Origin: Gemmatimonadaceae bacterium
GTDB lineage: Bacteria; Gemmatimonadota; Gemmatimonadetes; Gemmatimonadales; Gemmatimonadaceae
Assembly (NCBI GenBank): GCA_020852815.1
Contig: JADZAN010000030.1
Coordinates: 1-64,000, forward strand
DNA length: 64,000 nt
Direction: 5' to 3'
The position numbers were made by a program, and so were the translations under genes. A model generated the notes under the pieces. It was given only the letters and a program-made list of their open reading frames with translations. It did no database searches and was not told the DNA's origin. Shown here one piece after another: positions 9,334-18,995 of the stretch (position 1 is its first letter; each line of letters begins with the position of its first letter).

Positions 9334-11115
9334 ATGTTCGACTTCGTTCGACACCGGCTCCTCCCCATCTGGCGACTCTCCGAGCGCCAGCTTGCGCTCG
9401 TCCCCGTGGTCGTGGTCCTCGGCCTCACCGCCGCGGCCCTCGAGGGATTGGGCATCGGGCTCGTGATTCCGTTGCTCGCAGTCGTGACGGGGACGCAGAC
9501 CATCGGCGGGTCGGGAGTGGCCACGTGGCTCCGCAACTTCGCGGGGACGATGGAACCGTCGGCGCGCATCGCGATCATCGCGCTGGTGATGTTCGCGCTC
9601 ATCCTCCTCAAGAACCTTCTCGCCGCGCTCAACGCCGCACTCACAGCCCACATCTGCGGACAAGCTGGGCATCGCATCCGCACCGCCCTCGCGCAACGCC
9701 TGCTCACCGCCGACTACCCGTTCATCCGCGACCAGGAGCCGGGGGCGCTGATGAACGTCTTCTCGAACGAGTCGTGGCGCGCCGCCGACGCCGTGAACGC
9801 GACGCTCACCGTCCTCGTGAACGCCTGCGCGGCCGTGATCCTCTACGGCTTCCTGCTGGCGCTGTCGTGGAGGCTGGCGCTGATCATCACGGTGGCGCTG
9901 GCCTTCATGCTCCTGGTACACGGCGCACTGGCCAAACGACTGCGTGCGCCCAGCCGGCGGGTGAGCGCCGAGAGCGGAAAGCTCACGGCCCGCATGCTCG
10001 ACATCATTCATGCCGCGCAGCTCATTCGCCTGTTCCATTCGGAGTCGCGCGAGCAGTCACGTTTCACTGCGGCGTCGGACACGTTGCGCGCCGGCGTGCT
10101 GCGCCTGCAGGTGCGCTCCGCCATGCTGGTGCCGCTGAGCGAGATCCTCTTTGCGGGGGTCTTCCTCGTCATCGTCGTGTTGGCGTGGCGCTGGGGGTTC
10201 AGCTTTCCCCTTGTAGCCACCTTCATGGTGCTGCTGCATCGCCTGCAACCCTACGTGCGGAACCTCCAGGCAAGCTGGGGGCAACTGTGGGGGTGGAGCG
10301 GCGCGCTGGAGTCGGTAGCGCGCCTGCTCGACGTCACGGGGAAGCCGTCGGCGCCGACAGGGAGCGTGACGCAGGCGCCGCTCACGCGGGCAATCGCCTT
10401 CGATCGGGTGACCTTCTCCTATGACAGCATGGCGCGTACCGCCGAGGTGCTGCGCGAGGCGAGCTTCGAGATTCCCGCGCGCCAAGCCACCGGCTTCATC
10501 GGGCGCTCGGGCGCGGGAAAGACAACCATCGTGCAGCTGCTGACCCGCCTCGTGGAGCCGGGCGACGGGAAGATCCTCGTCGACGACATTCCGCTGAGCG
10601 ACATCGATCCGGCGAGCTGGCGCGCGCGCATCGCCGTGGCAAGTCAGGACCTGGAGCTGGTGAGTGCGACCGTGTTCGAGAATATCAGTTACGGAATGCC
10701 GGACGCGTCGCCATCGGCGGTCGAGCGCGCGGCGCGGCTGGCGGAGGCGCATGACTTCATCGCCGCACTCCCGCAGGGTTACGATACGGTGATTGGTGCT
10801 GGCGGGACGCGCCTCTCGGCCGGGCAGCGACAACGCATTGCGCTGGCGCGGGCGATTCTCTGCGAGCCGGAGGTCCTGGTGCTCGACGAGGCGACGAACG
10901 CGGTGGATGGTGTTTCGGAGACGGCGATCCTGGAGACGATCAAGGCGCGCTCGGGGCGCTCGACGACGCTCCTCATCAGCCATCATCATCGTACCATCTC
11001 CGTCTGCGACCGCGTAGTGGTGCTCACCGACGGGCGCGTGGCGGCGCAGGCGTCCTGGGCGTCGGTGCAGCACCTCCCCATGGAGGAGTTGTACGAGATG
11101 GGTTCGGGCGCGTGA
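9334..11115 (+). CDS. ABC exporter, fused permease and ATPase (MsbA-like)
   Basis: 593 residues: about six membrane helices in residues 1-320 (for example LALVPVVVVLGLTAAALEG and AVILYGFLLALSWRLALIIT) followed by an ATPase domain. Walker A is GRSGAGKTT, the signature motif is LSAGQRQR, Walker B is VLVLDEATNAVD, and the switch His is in LLISHHHRT. Half-transporters of this type work as dimers and flip lipids or lipid-linked glycans. Position between two glycosyltransferase genes (20 and 13 bp gaps, same strand) points to export of a glycolipid or polysaccharide intermediate. Confidence 0.9.
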   Translation: MFDFVRHRLLPIWRLSERQLALVPVVVVLGLTAAALEGLGIGLVIPLLAVVTGTQTIGGSGVATWLRNFAGTMEPSARIAIIALVMFALILLKNLLAALNAALTAHICGQAGHRIRTALAQRLLTADYPFIRDQEPGALMNVFSNESWRAADAVNATLTVLVNACAAVILYGFLLALSWRLALIITVALAFMLLVHGALAKRLRAPSRRVSAESGKLTARMLDIIHAAQLIRLFHSESREQSRFTAASDTLRAGVLRLQVRSAMLVPLSEILFAGVFLVIVVLAWRWGFSFPLVATFMVLLHRLQPYVRNLQASWGQLWGWSGALESVARLLDVTGKPSAPTGSVTQAPLTRAIAFDRVTFSYDSMARTAEVLREASFEIPARQATGFIGRSGAGKTTIVQLLTRLVEPGDGKILVDDIPLSDIDPASWRARIAVASQDLELVSATVFENISYGMPDASPSAVERAARLAEAHDFIAALPQGYDTVIGAGGTRLSAGQRQRIALARAILCEPEVLVLDEATNAVDGVSETAILETIKARSGRSTTLLISHHHRTISVCDRVVVLTDGRVAAQASWASVQHLPMEELYEMGSGA

Positions 11116-11128
11116 GGGAGCGGCTCGG

Positions 11129-11878
11129 GTGCTAGTCCCGTCGTGGGGTCTGGGCCGACCGGCACGACGCCATCGCATCGTGGCCCTGATCGCCGTACGC
11201 AACGGGATGCGCTACCTCCCCGGCTTCCTGCGCAACGTGTCGTCGCAGGTAGACGGGATCGTCGCGCTGGACGATGGCTCCACCGATGGATCTGCCGAGC
11301 TTTTGTCCGGCCACGAGAGCGTTCTCGAGCTTCTGCGCAACCCGACCGATCGCCCGGCGTGGGATGAAGTTGGCAACCACCGGGCGCTCATTGCAGCTGC
11401 GCTGCGCCATGGCGCCGACTGGGTCATCTGCGTAGATGCCGACGAACGCCTCGAGGAGGACTTTCGCGCGCGCGCGGAGCGTGTGATCGTGCGCGGGAGG
11501 CTCCTCGGGTACTCGGCGTATGCGGTACGACTGCGCGAGCTGTGGGATGATCGCGGGCAGTACCGTGCGGATGGGATCTGGGGTCGCAAGATGGTGGCGC
11601 GCTTCTTTCGCCTGCGCCCCGATCACGAGTTCGACCCCCGCGAGCTGCACGCACACAAGGCACCCATGCAGGGGCTGCGCAACGGGCGCTTTCCCAAAGC
11701 CGACCTCACGATCTATCACCTGGCAATGCTGGACGCCGACGATCGCGCGGCGCGCCGTGCGCGATATGAAGAGGCCGATCCCGACAACCGGTGGCAGCGC
11801 ATCGGCTACTCCTATCTCACCGACCCGACCGGGCTGACGCTACGCGCCCTCCCGCGCTGGCGCGGCTTCGTCGACTGA
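11129..11878 (+). CDS. Family-2 glycosyltransferase
   Basis: 249 residues from a GTG start 13 bp after the ABC exporter. GT-A signs: first strand RIVALIAVRNGMRYLPGFL, then VDGIVALDDGSTDGSAELL (the DDGSTD nucleotide-binding motif), and the metal-binding DxD-like segment WVICVDADERL. Short for the family and without membrane segments. The last gene of the plus-strand polysaccharide block; the next block converges from the other strand 60 bp further on. Confidence 0.85.
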   Translation: MLVPSWGLGRPARRHRIVALIAVRNGMRYLPGFLRNVSSQVDGIVALDDGSTDGSAELLSGHESVLELLRNPTDRPAWDEVGNHRALIAAALRHGADWVICVDADERLEEDFRARAERVIVRGRLLGYSAYAVRLRELWDDRGQYRADGIWGRKMVARFFRLRPDHEFDPRELHAHKAPMQGLRNGRFPKADLTIYHLAMLDADDRAARRARYEEADPDNRWQRIGYSYLTDPTGLTLRALPRWRGFVD

Positions 11879-11940
11879 GAGCGGCGTCGAGGCCACGATC
11901 GTTCGCGGCGCTCTCACCTGCGCCGCTCTCACCTGCGCCG

Positions 11941-13038
11941 CTATCGCTTGCGGCGCAGCCAGCTCCAGCGCGCGCGTGCTGGTGCACCCGTTGTGGGTGA
12001 CGGTGGCGCCGCGTCGGACGCGTTGTCAACGACCGGGGGAAGTTCGCCGAACAGCGGCTGTTCCCCGCTCTCCGCCAGAAAGGTCTCAAGCAGCGTGCGC
12101 CCCACGGGGTCGGCGGCGAGCCGGTGGATGCGCTGCTCCATCCGCCAATCGGCGTACTTCAGTTCGACCAGTAGCGACTTGAAGCGATCGATGCTTGCCG
12201 ACGTGTGGTCCCGTCCGGTCAACGCTCGGATGTAGACAGTCTTGGCGAGTATCCGGTGGTCGGCGATGTCGGGCATGGGCCGGTCGATGACAAACTGCGC
12301 GAGGATGAAGTTGGTATCGAACAGGAAGTAGGCGAGGCGCGTGAGGAAGGAGTCGTTAGGCCCCGCGATGTGCGCCGTGTGGAAGTCCTTGCGCACGAAG
12401 TCGTCGCCCAGTCGCACCATTCCGCTCAGGAGCATGAAGACCTCGTGCCGCGCGAGCCAGCGCTGCGTGTCGCCGAACGCCTGGGCGATCCGCTCGACCG
12501 AATCGCGCTCCCGCGTGTTCCTCCACCAGTCGCTCGTACCGCCGAACGGCCAGTCGAGCAGGGTGAACCAGCTGGTGAAGCCGTCGCGCGACAGCGATCC
12601 ATAGGCGATGCCCGGGAAGGTGCGCATCCCCTGCTGGAGCACGTGGCGGGAAACGATGAACTCGTGCCGCGCCTGCTGGTACGACATCGCGCCGACGTAC
12701 GCACGCGCATGATCCTTGGCGGCGTCCAGCGTTGCGGCTCCCTCTGCGTCGTAGCGCGGCAGGGGATACGGCTTGGCGTGGTGCTGCCCCAGGCGGACGC
12801 TGCTCCCCTGCAGCCCCGCCCCCTTGATCTTGATCCCGCCATGGACAGACGAGCCCGATGCGGGAATCACGAGCGAACGGTCGCCATCTCGAAGATGCCG
12901 CCGCGGCTTGCGACCGAGCAGGCACTCGAACACCTGCTCGGCGTCGGTCTCGCCGAGCGCGGGATCGGCAAGCAGGTTGATTCGCGTTCCGCGATCGTGC
13001 CGCGAGAAGGTAAGCAGGTTGCGTTCGGGCACGTTCAC
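11941..13038 (-). CDS. Unknown protein coupled to glycosyltransferases
   Basis: 365 residues, no family recognised. The GTG start at 13038 follows a strong ribosome binding site (GGAGGTG) and overlaps the stop of the upstream glycosyltransferase gene as GTGA, which decides the start. Basic and aromatic-rich globular protein. Notable stretches are SGSSVHGGIKIKGAGL, LLDWPFGGTSDWW and VRKDFHTAHIAGP. The His/Asp content loosely recalls kinase-like folds, but I see no clear catalytic motif. The tail (PPSPTTGAPARARWSWLRRKR) is a basic, proline-rich extension. Context suggests a role in polysaccharide modification or regulation. Confidence 0.75.
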   Translation of the reverse strand: MNVPERNLLTFSRHDRGTRINLLADPALGETDAEQVFECLLGRKPRRHLRDGDRSLVIPASGSSVHGGIKIKGAGLQGSSVRLGQHHAKPYPLPRYDAEGAATLDAAKDHARAYVGAMSYQQARHEFIVSRHVLQQGMRTFPGIAYGSLSRDGFTSWFTLLDWPFGGTSDWWRNTRERDSVERIAQAFGDTQRWLARHEVFMLLSGMVRLGDDFVRKDFHTAHIAGPNDSFLTRLAYFLFDTNFILAQFVIDRPMPDIADHRILAKTVYIRALTGRDHTSASIDRFKSLLVELKYADWRMEQRIHRLAADPVGRTLLETFLAESGEQPLFGELPPVVDNASDAAPPSPTTGAPARARWSWLRRKR

Positions 13039-13892
13039 TCTCGCACCTCCGTTCCCTTTGTCGTTAGGGCGCCCGCCGCGTAGACCACGCTCCCCGCGAC
13101 CACGTACGGGAGCGCGCGGACCAGGTGACCGCGCTGCGGCGGCGTGCTGCGCGCCGCAAGAACGACCGAACGCCCCACGTTCCACGGGGCGCGCAGCATG
13201 ACGCGCAGCCGTTGCGGCCCACGGTTCTCGAGGGATCCCTGCGTGGCCGCGTGCAGCTGCCCGCGCCTGAAGGCATCGCGCAGCATCGCGCCGGCGGTGA
13301 CCGGATAGCGGTGCGCGGTGAGGGCATCGACGGCGAAGACCACACGCTCGGTAGCCGGGATGCGCGCGTTGAACTCGGTGTCCTCACCGGCGCGCAGGTC
13401 CTCGCGGAACACGCCCAGCGCATCGAAGAGCCGCCGGTCGTAGGAGAGTGAGTAGAAGAGGCGCTGGCTCGGGCGCGTAACGCCGAGCCGCCGATTGTGC
13501 AGGAGGAGGAGCGCCGCCCACGCAGCGGCAGACTCCGTGTAGGCGTTGGTCATCGCGCTGGCCACGGCGGCGGCCCCCGCGCGATGCTCGCGAAGGCGGG
13601 CCGCCGCCCATCCGGGAGCGGCCATGCAATCGGCGGCGAGAAAGGCCACATACGGCGCGCGCGTCAGGGCGATGCCGACGTTGCGCGCCGCCCCCGGATA
13701 CAGTCGCTCGCTCACGCTGTGCACCGGGACGTCGATCTCCTCGGCGCGCAGGCGCGCAGCCGGGTCACCCCCGCCGGAGTTGACCACGACGACCTCCACC
13801 GGCAGCTCCTGCTGCAGCACCGACCGCACCGCGTCGGCAATGAAGGGCTCGTCGCGATACGACATCACCACACAGGCGAGCTGCGCGGTCAC
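13035..13892 (-). CDS. Family-2 glycosyltransferase, middle gene of three
   Basis: 285 residues. The GTG start at 13892 overlaps the upstream stop (GTGA). The GT-A domain begins [18 protein letters not shown], with [17 protein letters not shown] in the nucleotide-binding place and [17 protein letters not shown] holding the DxD-like site. A helix rich in Ala/Leu ([14 protein letters not shown]) and a C-terminal hydrophobic helix ([16 protein letters not shown]) suggest membrane association. The tight overlaps on both sides imply one transcript and coordinated translation. Confidence 0.85.
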   Translation of the reverse strand: MTAQLACVVMSYRDEPFIADAVRSVLQQELPVEVVVVNSGGGDPAARLRAEEIDVPVHSVSERLYPGAARNVGIALTRAPYVAFLAADCMAAPGWAAARLREHRAGAAAVASAMTNAYTESAAAWAALLLLHNRRLGVTRPSQRLFYSLSYDRRLFDALGVFREDLRAGEDTEFNARIPATERVVFAVDALTAHRYPVTAGAMLRDAFRRGQLHAATQGSLENRGPQRLRVMLRAPWNVGRSVVLAARSTPPQRGHLVRALPYVVAGSVVYAAGALTTKGTEVRE

Positions 13893-15094
13893 GGCGACCC
13901 TGCCTGACGAGGGTGATGCCAGCGCGCCGGCTGCCGCGTCCACTGCGACGCGATCCCCACCACCGATGCCCCCAGATCGACCACGAAGAAGGCGAACGTG
14001 GCGGGGAGGTAGTGGTGCGCGCGCTGCAGCACGCCCGCCTTGTACAGCGCCGCCACGATCCCGAGCCCGGGGATCGCGAGATAGAGAAGCGGCGCCCACA
14101 ACGGAATGAAGCCGAGCGCCGCCCCGACAGCCGCAACGGCGAAAACGAGGCGGTCGGCGTAGCCCAGCGAGGCGAACGCCGCCTCGAGACGCTGCGACAA
14201 CGGCAGCGGAGTCGCCGCGCTCATCGCTGACGTCACGGGCGTCGGGGCTTGCTCCTGCAGGCGAATCTGGAAGGCGCCGCGCGACCAGCGCACGTGCTGC
14301 CGCCAGTACTGGCGCAGGTTGGCTACAAGCGTGTTGCCGGCAACCGCCGAGCGCACGAAGCGCGTGCGCCACGCCCGCTGCGTGATCCGCGCACTCGTCG
14401 CCACGTCGACACCGACCGGGACCTTGGGGAAACCGCCGATCGAGTCGAGCGCGATACGGCGGTACGCCGAGGCGCCGAGCGTGGGCGGGTTGAGCCCCAG
14501 GCGATCGGTCCCCGCAGAGGTGACCAACTGGTGGACCCAGGTGGTGACGGCGGCGTAGCGGGTCACGACGTTCTCGTCGTGATTGAGCGGTAGCAGATAG
14601 GCGGCAGCGCCGCCCACGGTGGCGTCGGCGAAGGGGCGCACCAATTCGCGCAGGAAGTCGTCCGCCGGCTGCAGATCGGCATCGACGACGGCAATGACCT
14701 CGCCAGTCGCCACGTGCAATCCCGCGTTCAGTGCCGCCGCCTTCCCTTGCGCGATGGCGAGGACGACGACCCTGGCGTCGTTGCGCCTGGCCGCCCACCC
14801 CTCGAAGAGCGCGGCGGTGTTGTCGGTGCAGCCGTCGGCGATGAGCACGATCGACAGGCGCTCGGCGGGATAGTCGAGGCGCGCCAGGGCCTCGAGGACG
14901 CGGTGCGCGACCGGCGACTCGTTGCGCGCCGGGACGAGGACGGTGACCGTGGGATACTCGGCCAGCACGGGTTGCGGACGCGGCGAGCGCAGCGCTGCGA
15001 TGAGGTAGGCGCCCCGGCGAACGGTGAGCGCCAGGATGGCCACGATGACCAGCGTCTGCAGGACGGCGATCATGGCTTCGGGGCGGGATTGCAC
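13889..15094 (-). CDS. Membrane family-2 glycosyltransferase
   Basis: Up to 401 residues; a start at 15073 ([20 protein letters not shown]) would give 394 and begin directly with a membrane helix. GT-A motifs: [40 protein letters not shown] (the DxD motif), and [16 protein letters not shown], which is the QxxRW motif of processive enzymes such as hyaluronan or cellulose synthases. Two or more C-terminal helices follow ([20 protein letters not shown] and others). A processive polysaccharide synthase is therefore plausible. First gene of the coupled three-gene set. Confidence 0.88.
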   Translation of the reverse strand: MQSRPEAMIAVLQTLVIVAILALTVRRGAYLIAALRSPRPQPVLAEYPTVTVLVPARNESPVAHRVLEALARLDYPAERLSIVLIADGCTDNTAALFEGWAARRNDARVVVLAIAQGKAAALNAGLHVATGEVIAVVDADLQPADDFLRELVRPFADATVGGAAAYLLPLNHDENVVTRYAAVTTWVHQLVTSAGTDRLGLNPPTLGASAYRRIALDSIGGFPKVPVGVDVATSARITQRAWRTRFVRSAVAGNTLVANLRQYWRQHVRWSRGAFQIRLQEQAPTPVTSAMSAATPLPLSQRLEAAFASLGYADRLVFAVAAVGAALGFIPLWAPLLYLAIPGLGIVAALYKAGVLQRAHHYLPATFAFFVVDLGASVVGIASQWTRQPARWHHPRQAGSP

Positions 15095-15326
15095 GCTCCG
15101 CGCACGCCGCGCGCTCCGTTCACCGGCAGAAACCGGTAAACAAGCACGGGGTTTCCTTCAAGCGAGAGCGGTGCGGGCGCGGGGCGTGTGCCAAGGTGCA
15201 GGTAGAATATCCGGGGCCGGGCGAGTTGGGGACTCCCACAAGAGGATTGTCGGAGTGGCCGCGGCGTCACGAGGTCGATGCGACGCCTCACACGAGTGAC
15301 GCCGGCCCTCCCCCGGTCGCGCGCGC
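15095..15326. other. Intergenic region, no gene seen
   Basis: About 230 bp between the first glycosyltransferase gene (reading leftwards) and the end of fdhD. It is expected to hold the end of the formate dehydrogenase transcript and the promoter of the glycosyltransferase genes. I see no convincing hairpin terminator, promoter pair or conserved small gene. Confidence 0.5.
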
Positions 15327-16175
15327 CTAACGCACGATGCGGTGCCCCCCCGCATACACGGTTGCGCTGGTATCGCGCACGAGCGCCACCAGCGTCAACC
15401 CCGAAGCCTCCGCCATGCGGATGGCAAGCCCGGTGGGGCGCGAGACGGCTGCCAGGAGCGGCACGCCGCAGGCCGCCGCCTTCTGCACCAGCTCGAAGCT
15501 CGCTCGGCTGGTGACGATAGCGAAGCCGGTGGTCGCGTCGATGGCGCCGCGCGCCAGCGCGCCGAGCACCTTGTCGAGGGCGTTGTGCCGCCCCACGTCC
15601 TCGCGCACCAGCTGCAACGTCCCGTCGGCTTGCGCCCAGGCGGCGCCGTGCACGGTGCGCGTGGCCTGGTTCAGGAGCTGCGCCTCCTGTAGCGCCGCCG
15701 CCGCACGCCAGAGCGCGTCGGGGGCAATGCTGAGCGAGGCGGTCACGGCGACCGCCGGGCGCACCGCGTCGTCGATCGCCTCCACGCCGCACAGCCCGCA
15801 CCCGGTGCGCCCGCTGATGGCGCGCGCGCGGCCCGCCAGCCGCTCCGAGACCGCCACGGGGACGTCGAGCAGAACCTCGACGCCGCGCCGGTGTCGCACC
15901 ACCTCGAGGTGGGAGATCTCCTCGGCGCGGGCAATCCCTTCGCTCACGGTGAAGCCGACGGCGAAGTCCTCCAGGTCGGAGGGAGTGCACATCATCACGA
16001 CGTGCGCTCTCCTGTTGTAGGCCAGGGCGACCGGGACCTCCTCGGCGACCACGGCCTCGCCCGCGGTGGCCCGATCGCCGTCGAGAAAGGTGACCGGAAA
16101 GCGCGTCTGCGGCGCGAGGAAGCCCGAGGCTCGCACCTCCCCCGGATCAGTCACGCCCCTCACCTGCGGCGGCAT
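15327..16175 (-). CDS. fdhD: Formate dehydrogenase maturation sulfurtransferase FdhD
   Basis: 282 residues from the ATG at 16175, or 275 from a GTG at 16154. The GTG has the better ribosome binding site (AGGTGAGG) and overlaps the upstream stop by only 8 bp, so it may be the true start. FdhD signature: EEVPVALAYNRRAHVVMMC, PSDLEDFAVGFTVSEGI and the sulfur-carrying loop GRTGCGLCGVEAI, whose Cys pair transfers sulfur from IscS to the molybdenum cofactor of formate dehydrogenase. Last gene of the formate dehydrogenase operon, which fits its role exactly. Confidence 0.95.
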   Translation of the reverse strand: MPPQVRGVTDPGEVRASGFLAPQTRFPVTFLDGDRATAGEAVVAEEVPVALAYNRRAHVVMMCTPSDLEDFAVGFTVSEGIARAEEISHLEVVRHRRGVEVLLDVPVAVSERLAGRARAISGRTGCGLCGVEAIDDAVRPAVAVTASLSIAPDALWRAAAALQEAQLLNQATRTVHGAAWAQADGTLQLVREDVGRHNALDKVLGALARGAIDATTGFAIVTSRASFELVQKAAACGVPLLAAVSRPTGLAIRMAEASGLTLVALVRDTSATVYAGGHRIVR

Positions 16176-17124
16176 CCTTCGGTTGAACGAACTGCCACCC
16201 GAAGCGCCCCTTCACGCAGAGGTTGCCCAGGGTGATGTCGTTCTCCAGCGGCGAGGTGGCCTTCACGATGACGTTGTCCTGCACGTGCAACGAGAGCGTA
16301 CAGCCCACGCCGCAGTACGGGCAGATGGTATCGGTCGTTTGCTGCACCTCGGGCTTCCACGCGCCGGCGGCGCGCAGCTCGTGCTCCGACGTGGCCATCA
16401 ACGCACCAGTGGGGCAGACGGCGATGCAGTTGCCGCAGTACACGCACGCCGAGCCGGGGAGCGGGACGGCAAACTCGGTGGATATGCGCGCGTCGAAGCC
16501 GCGGCCAGCGACGGCGATGGCGAAGGTGTTCTGGTGATCGGGACCGCACGCCTCCACGCACTTGTAGCAGAGGATGCACTTGGCGTAGTCGCGTACGTAC
16601 AGCTCGTTGTCGACCTTGACCGGTTGCGCGACGGTGGCCGCCGTGCCTGGCGCGGCGACCACATGGTGTCCTGGGATGCTGGCGTCCCGCACACCATCGT
16701 TTGACGGCGGGGCGCTCTCTCCAAAACGCGCGGGCTGTGCGCCGTACTCGTCGATGAGTTCCGCGAGCCCCGGCGCCGTCGACAGGTCGACCGACGAGGC
16801 GAGGAGTTCGAGCACCAGGCGACGTGAATGCCTCACCCGCGCGCTGGCGGTGAGGACCTTCATCCCCCCCTCCACCGCGCGGGAACAGGCGGGAGCGAGG
16901 ACGCGCGCCCCCTCGATCTCCACCACGCAGAGACGGCAGGCGTTGACCGGCTCCAGCGTCTCGAGGTAGCAGAGCGTGGGGATCTCCTTCCCTAACGAGC
17001 GCGCCGCCTGCAGGATCGTCGTCCCCTCCTCCACCGTGCACGACTGTCCGTCGATGGTGAGCGCAACGGGGGGGCGCGCAGGGCGCGACGGGCGCGCGAG
17101 TTGGACCAGCGGGGTAGCAGTCAT
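16147..17124 (-). CDS. Formate dehydrogenase alpha: separate Fe-S module
   Basis: 325 residues. In order: a [2Fe-2S] ferredoxin-like domain (residues ~15-100; Cys in TLCYLETLEPVNACRLCVVE and further on at APACSRAV), a His-Cys region as in NuoG (RHSRRLVLELLAS), two 4Fe-4S motifs (AKCILCYKCVEACGP and SACVYCGNCIAVCPTGAL), then the molybdopterin-oxidoreductase Fe4S4 domain (TICPYCGVGCTL, GNLCVKGRFGW). In FdsA/FdhF-type subunits this would run on into the catalytic domain, but the protein stops ~10 residues after GRFGW. The catalytic part is encoded by the gene at 18996-20957. The ATG overlaps the stop of the flavin-subunit gene (ATGA). Confidence 0.92.
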   Translation of the reverse strand: MTATPLVQLARPSRPARPPVALTIDGQSCTVEEGTTILQAARSLGKEIPTLCYLETLEPVNACRLCVVEIEGARVLAPACSRAVEGGMKVLTASARVRHSRRLVLELLASSVDLSTAPGLAELIDEYGAQPARFGESAPPSNDGVRDASIPGHHVVAAPGTAATVAQPVKVDNELYVRDYAKCILCYKCVEACGPDHQNTFAIAVAGRGFDARISTEFAVPLPGSACVYCGNCIAVCPTGALMATSEHELRAAGAWKPEVQQTTDTICPYCGVGCTLSLHVQDNVIVKATSPLENDITLGNLCVKGRFGWQFVQPKDAAAGEGRD

Positions 17125-18974
17125 CGTCCGACCTCCTCGTACAGCCGCAAGCGCTTGATGGCCGACTCCACGGCGGAGTATGCCGTCTGCCCCAGCCCGC
17201 AGATGGAGGCGTCGCGCATGGCGACGCCGACGTCGTCCAGCAATGCCAGCTCGGCGGCCACGCCGCCTAACGTCTTGCCGGCGGCAATGCGGTGCAGCGC
17301 CTCTTCCTGCCGCACCGTCCCCACGCGGCAGGGGACGCACTGCCCGCACGACTCGTCGCGGAAGAAGCCGGCAATGCGGCGCACCATGTCGTGCAGGTCG
17401 TCGCCCGGGCCACAGACCATGACGACGCCGGAGCCTAACGTGGTGCCGGCAGCGCGCGCGTCCTCGAGCGTGAGCGGGAGGTCGATCTCGTCGCCGCGCA
17501 CGAAGGTCCCGGCGGCGCCGCCCAGCAGGATGGCCGTCGGCTCGGTGGCCCCGGCCATCGCCAGGAGGTCGCGCAGCATCGTCCCGAAGGGGACTTCATA
17601 GACGCCGGGGCGCGACACTGCCCCGCTGAGGCAGAAGAGGCGCGTCCCCGTGGAGCCCTGCGACCCGGTGGCCGCGTACGCCGCGCCACCGAGCCGCACG
17701 ATGGGGAGAACGTTGGCGAGCGTCTCCACATTGTTCACGACCGTTGGCTTGCCAAAGAGCCCCACGTGCACGGGGAACGGCGGCTTGCTGCGCGGCTCGC
17801 CGCGCTTACCCTCGATCGACTCGAAGAGGGCGGTCTCCTCGCCGCAGATGTAGGCGCCGGCGCCGCGGCGAATCTCGATGCGGAAGTCGCCTAACAACTG
17901 CGCCGCCGTGCACGCGTCGATGGCGTTCTGCACGCGCACGGCGGCAAGCGGATACTCGGCGCGCACGTACAGGAAGCCCACGTTGCACCCGGTGGCGAAG
18001 CCGGCAATCGTCATCGCCTCCACAATCGCGAACGGATCCTGCGTGAGGAGCACACGATCCTTGAACGTGCCAGGCTCCGACTCGTCGGCGTTGCAGACCA
18101 GGTAGTGCGGCGTCTCCGGGCGGGCGCGCACGGCCTCCCACTTGCGTCCGGTGGGAAAGGCGGCGCCGCCGCGCCCCACCAGACGGGCGTCGTTGAGCTG
18201 GGCAATCACCCACTCCGCCCCCTTCGCGCGCGCCCTGGCCAACGCCTCGAAGCCACCGGCGGTGCGATACGCATCGAGTGACGTCGGGTCCACCGTTCCG
18301 CAGCGCGCGAGCAGGACGAGCGCGGGATCGCCACGCTGCGGGAGCACCGCGGTGCCTGACGAGTCGAGCCCCGGATCGTGCCGCGTGAGGGCGTGTACCG
18401 CCGACGACGGCGTGACGTTGCCCAGGAGGACTTCGCGCGGCGACTCCCCCGCCTCGGTGTAGAGCGCGGCCGGGGCGTGGTCACACATCCCGAGGCAGGG
18501 GGAGTGCATCCACGCCACGTCGCCCTCGCCTAACGCCACACGCTCGCCGCGCGGCTCGGCGGCAATCGCGGCGCCACAGGTACGCTCGAGCTCGTGTTCG
18601 ATGGCGTGCGCGCCGCGGTTGCGGCAGGCGATGTCGTCGCACACGTGGAGGACGCGCTTCGCTCGCGGCGCGGTAGCCAGCAGCGCATAGAACGTTGCCA
18701 CCCCCCAGGCTTCGGCTGGCGGGACGGAGAGGCGGCGACAGACGTAGCCCATCCCTCCTTCGCTGATCCAACCGATGCGTTGCTGCAGCGCCTGCAGCGC
18801 GGGGACGAGGAGGTGGCGCTGCTCGCGCGCGGCGGCGCCACCAACGGCGGTGTGCGCATCGCGCTCCGAGCCGCGTTCTCCTCCATCCCACGACGACGCG
18901 GGGGGGCCGAGGAGCGCGTCGATCGCGTCTCGTTCGGCGGCCGTCGGTTCCGCGTCGATATGGCGAATGTCCAT
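17121..18974 (-). CDS. NAD-linked formate dehydrogenase beta (NuoE-NuoF fusion)
   Basis: 617 residues fusing two modules. Residues ~30-200 are a NuoE-like thioredoxin-fold [2Fe-2S] domain (HVCDDIACRNRGAHAIE ... HSPCLGMCDHAPAAL). The rest is NuoF-like: FMN/NADH site GRGGAAFPTGRKWEAV, CNADESEPGTFKDR, GAGAYICGEETAL, and the 4Fe-4S motif ESCGQCVPCRVGT. This is the diaphorase subunit of soluble NAD+-dependent formate dehydrogenases and takes electrons from the Fe-S chain to reduce NAD+. It sits between the catalytic gene (22-bp gap) and the Fe-S module gene (4-nt overlap), so the three proteins probably form one complex. Confidence 0.92.
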   Translation of the reverse strand: MDIRHIDAEPTAAERDAIDALLGPPASSWDGGERGSERDAHTAVGGAAAREQRHLLVPALQALQQRIGWISEGGMGYVCRRLSVPPAEAWGVATFYALLATAPRAKRVLHVCDDIACRNRGAHAIEHELERTCGAAIAAEPRGERVALGEGDVAWMHSPCLGMCDHAPAALYTEAGESPREVLLGNVTPSSAVHALTRHDPGLDSSGTAVLPQRGDPALVLLARCGTVDPTSLDAYRTAGGFEALARARAKGAEWVIAQLNDARLVGRGGAAFPTGRKWEAVRARPETPHYLVCNADESEPGTFKDRVLLTQDPFAIVEAMTIAGFATGCNVGFLYVRAEYPLAAVRVQNAIDACTAAQLLGDFRIEIRRGAGAYICGEETALFESIEGKRGEPRSKPPFPVHVGLFGKPTVVNNVETLANVLPIVRLGGAAYAATGSQGSTGTRLFCLSGAVSRPGVYEVPFGTMLRDLLAMAGATEPTAILLGGAAGTFVRGDEIDLPLTLEDARAAGTTLGSGVVMVCGPGDDLHDMVRRIAGFFRDESCGQCVPCRVGTVRQEEALHRIAAGKTLGGVAAELALLDDVGVAMRDASICGLGQTAYSAVESAIKRLRLYEEVGR

Positions 18975-18995
18975 TACTTGGTCGGTCTCGTCAGG

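Noticed and set aside
11880-11940. Bidirectional terminator between convergent polysaccharide genes
   Set aside because: Only a short direct repeat (GCTCTCACCTGCGCC) is seen; no good hairpin with a T-run.
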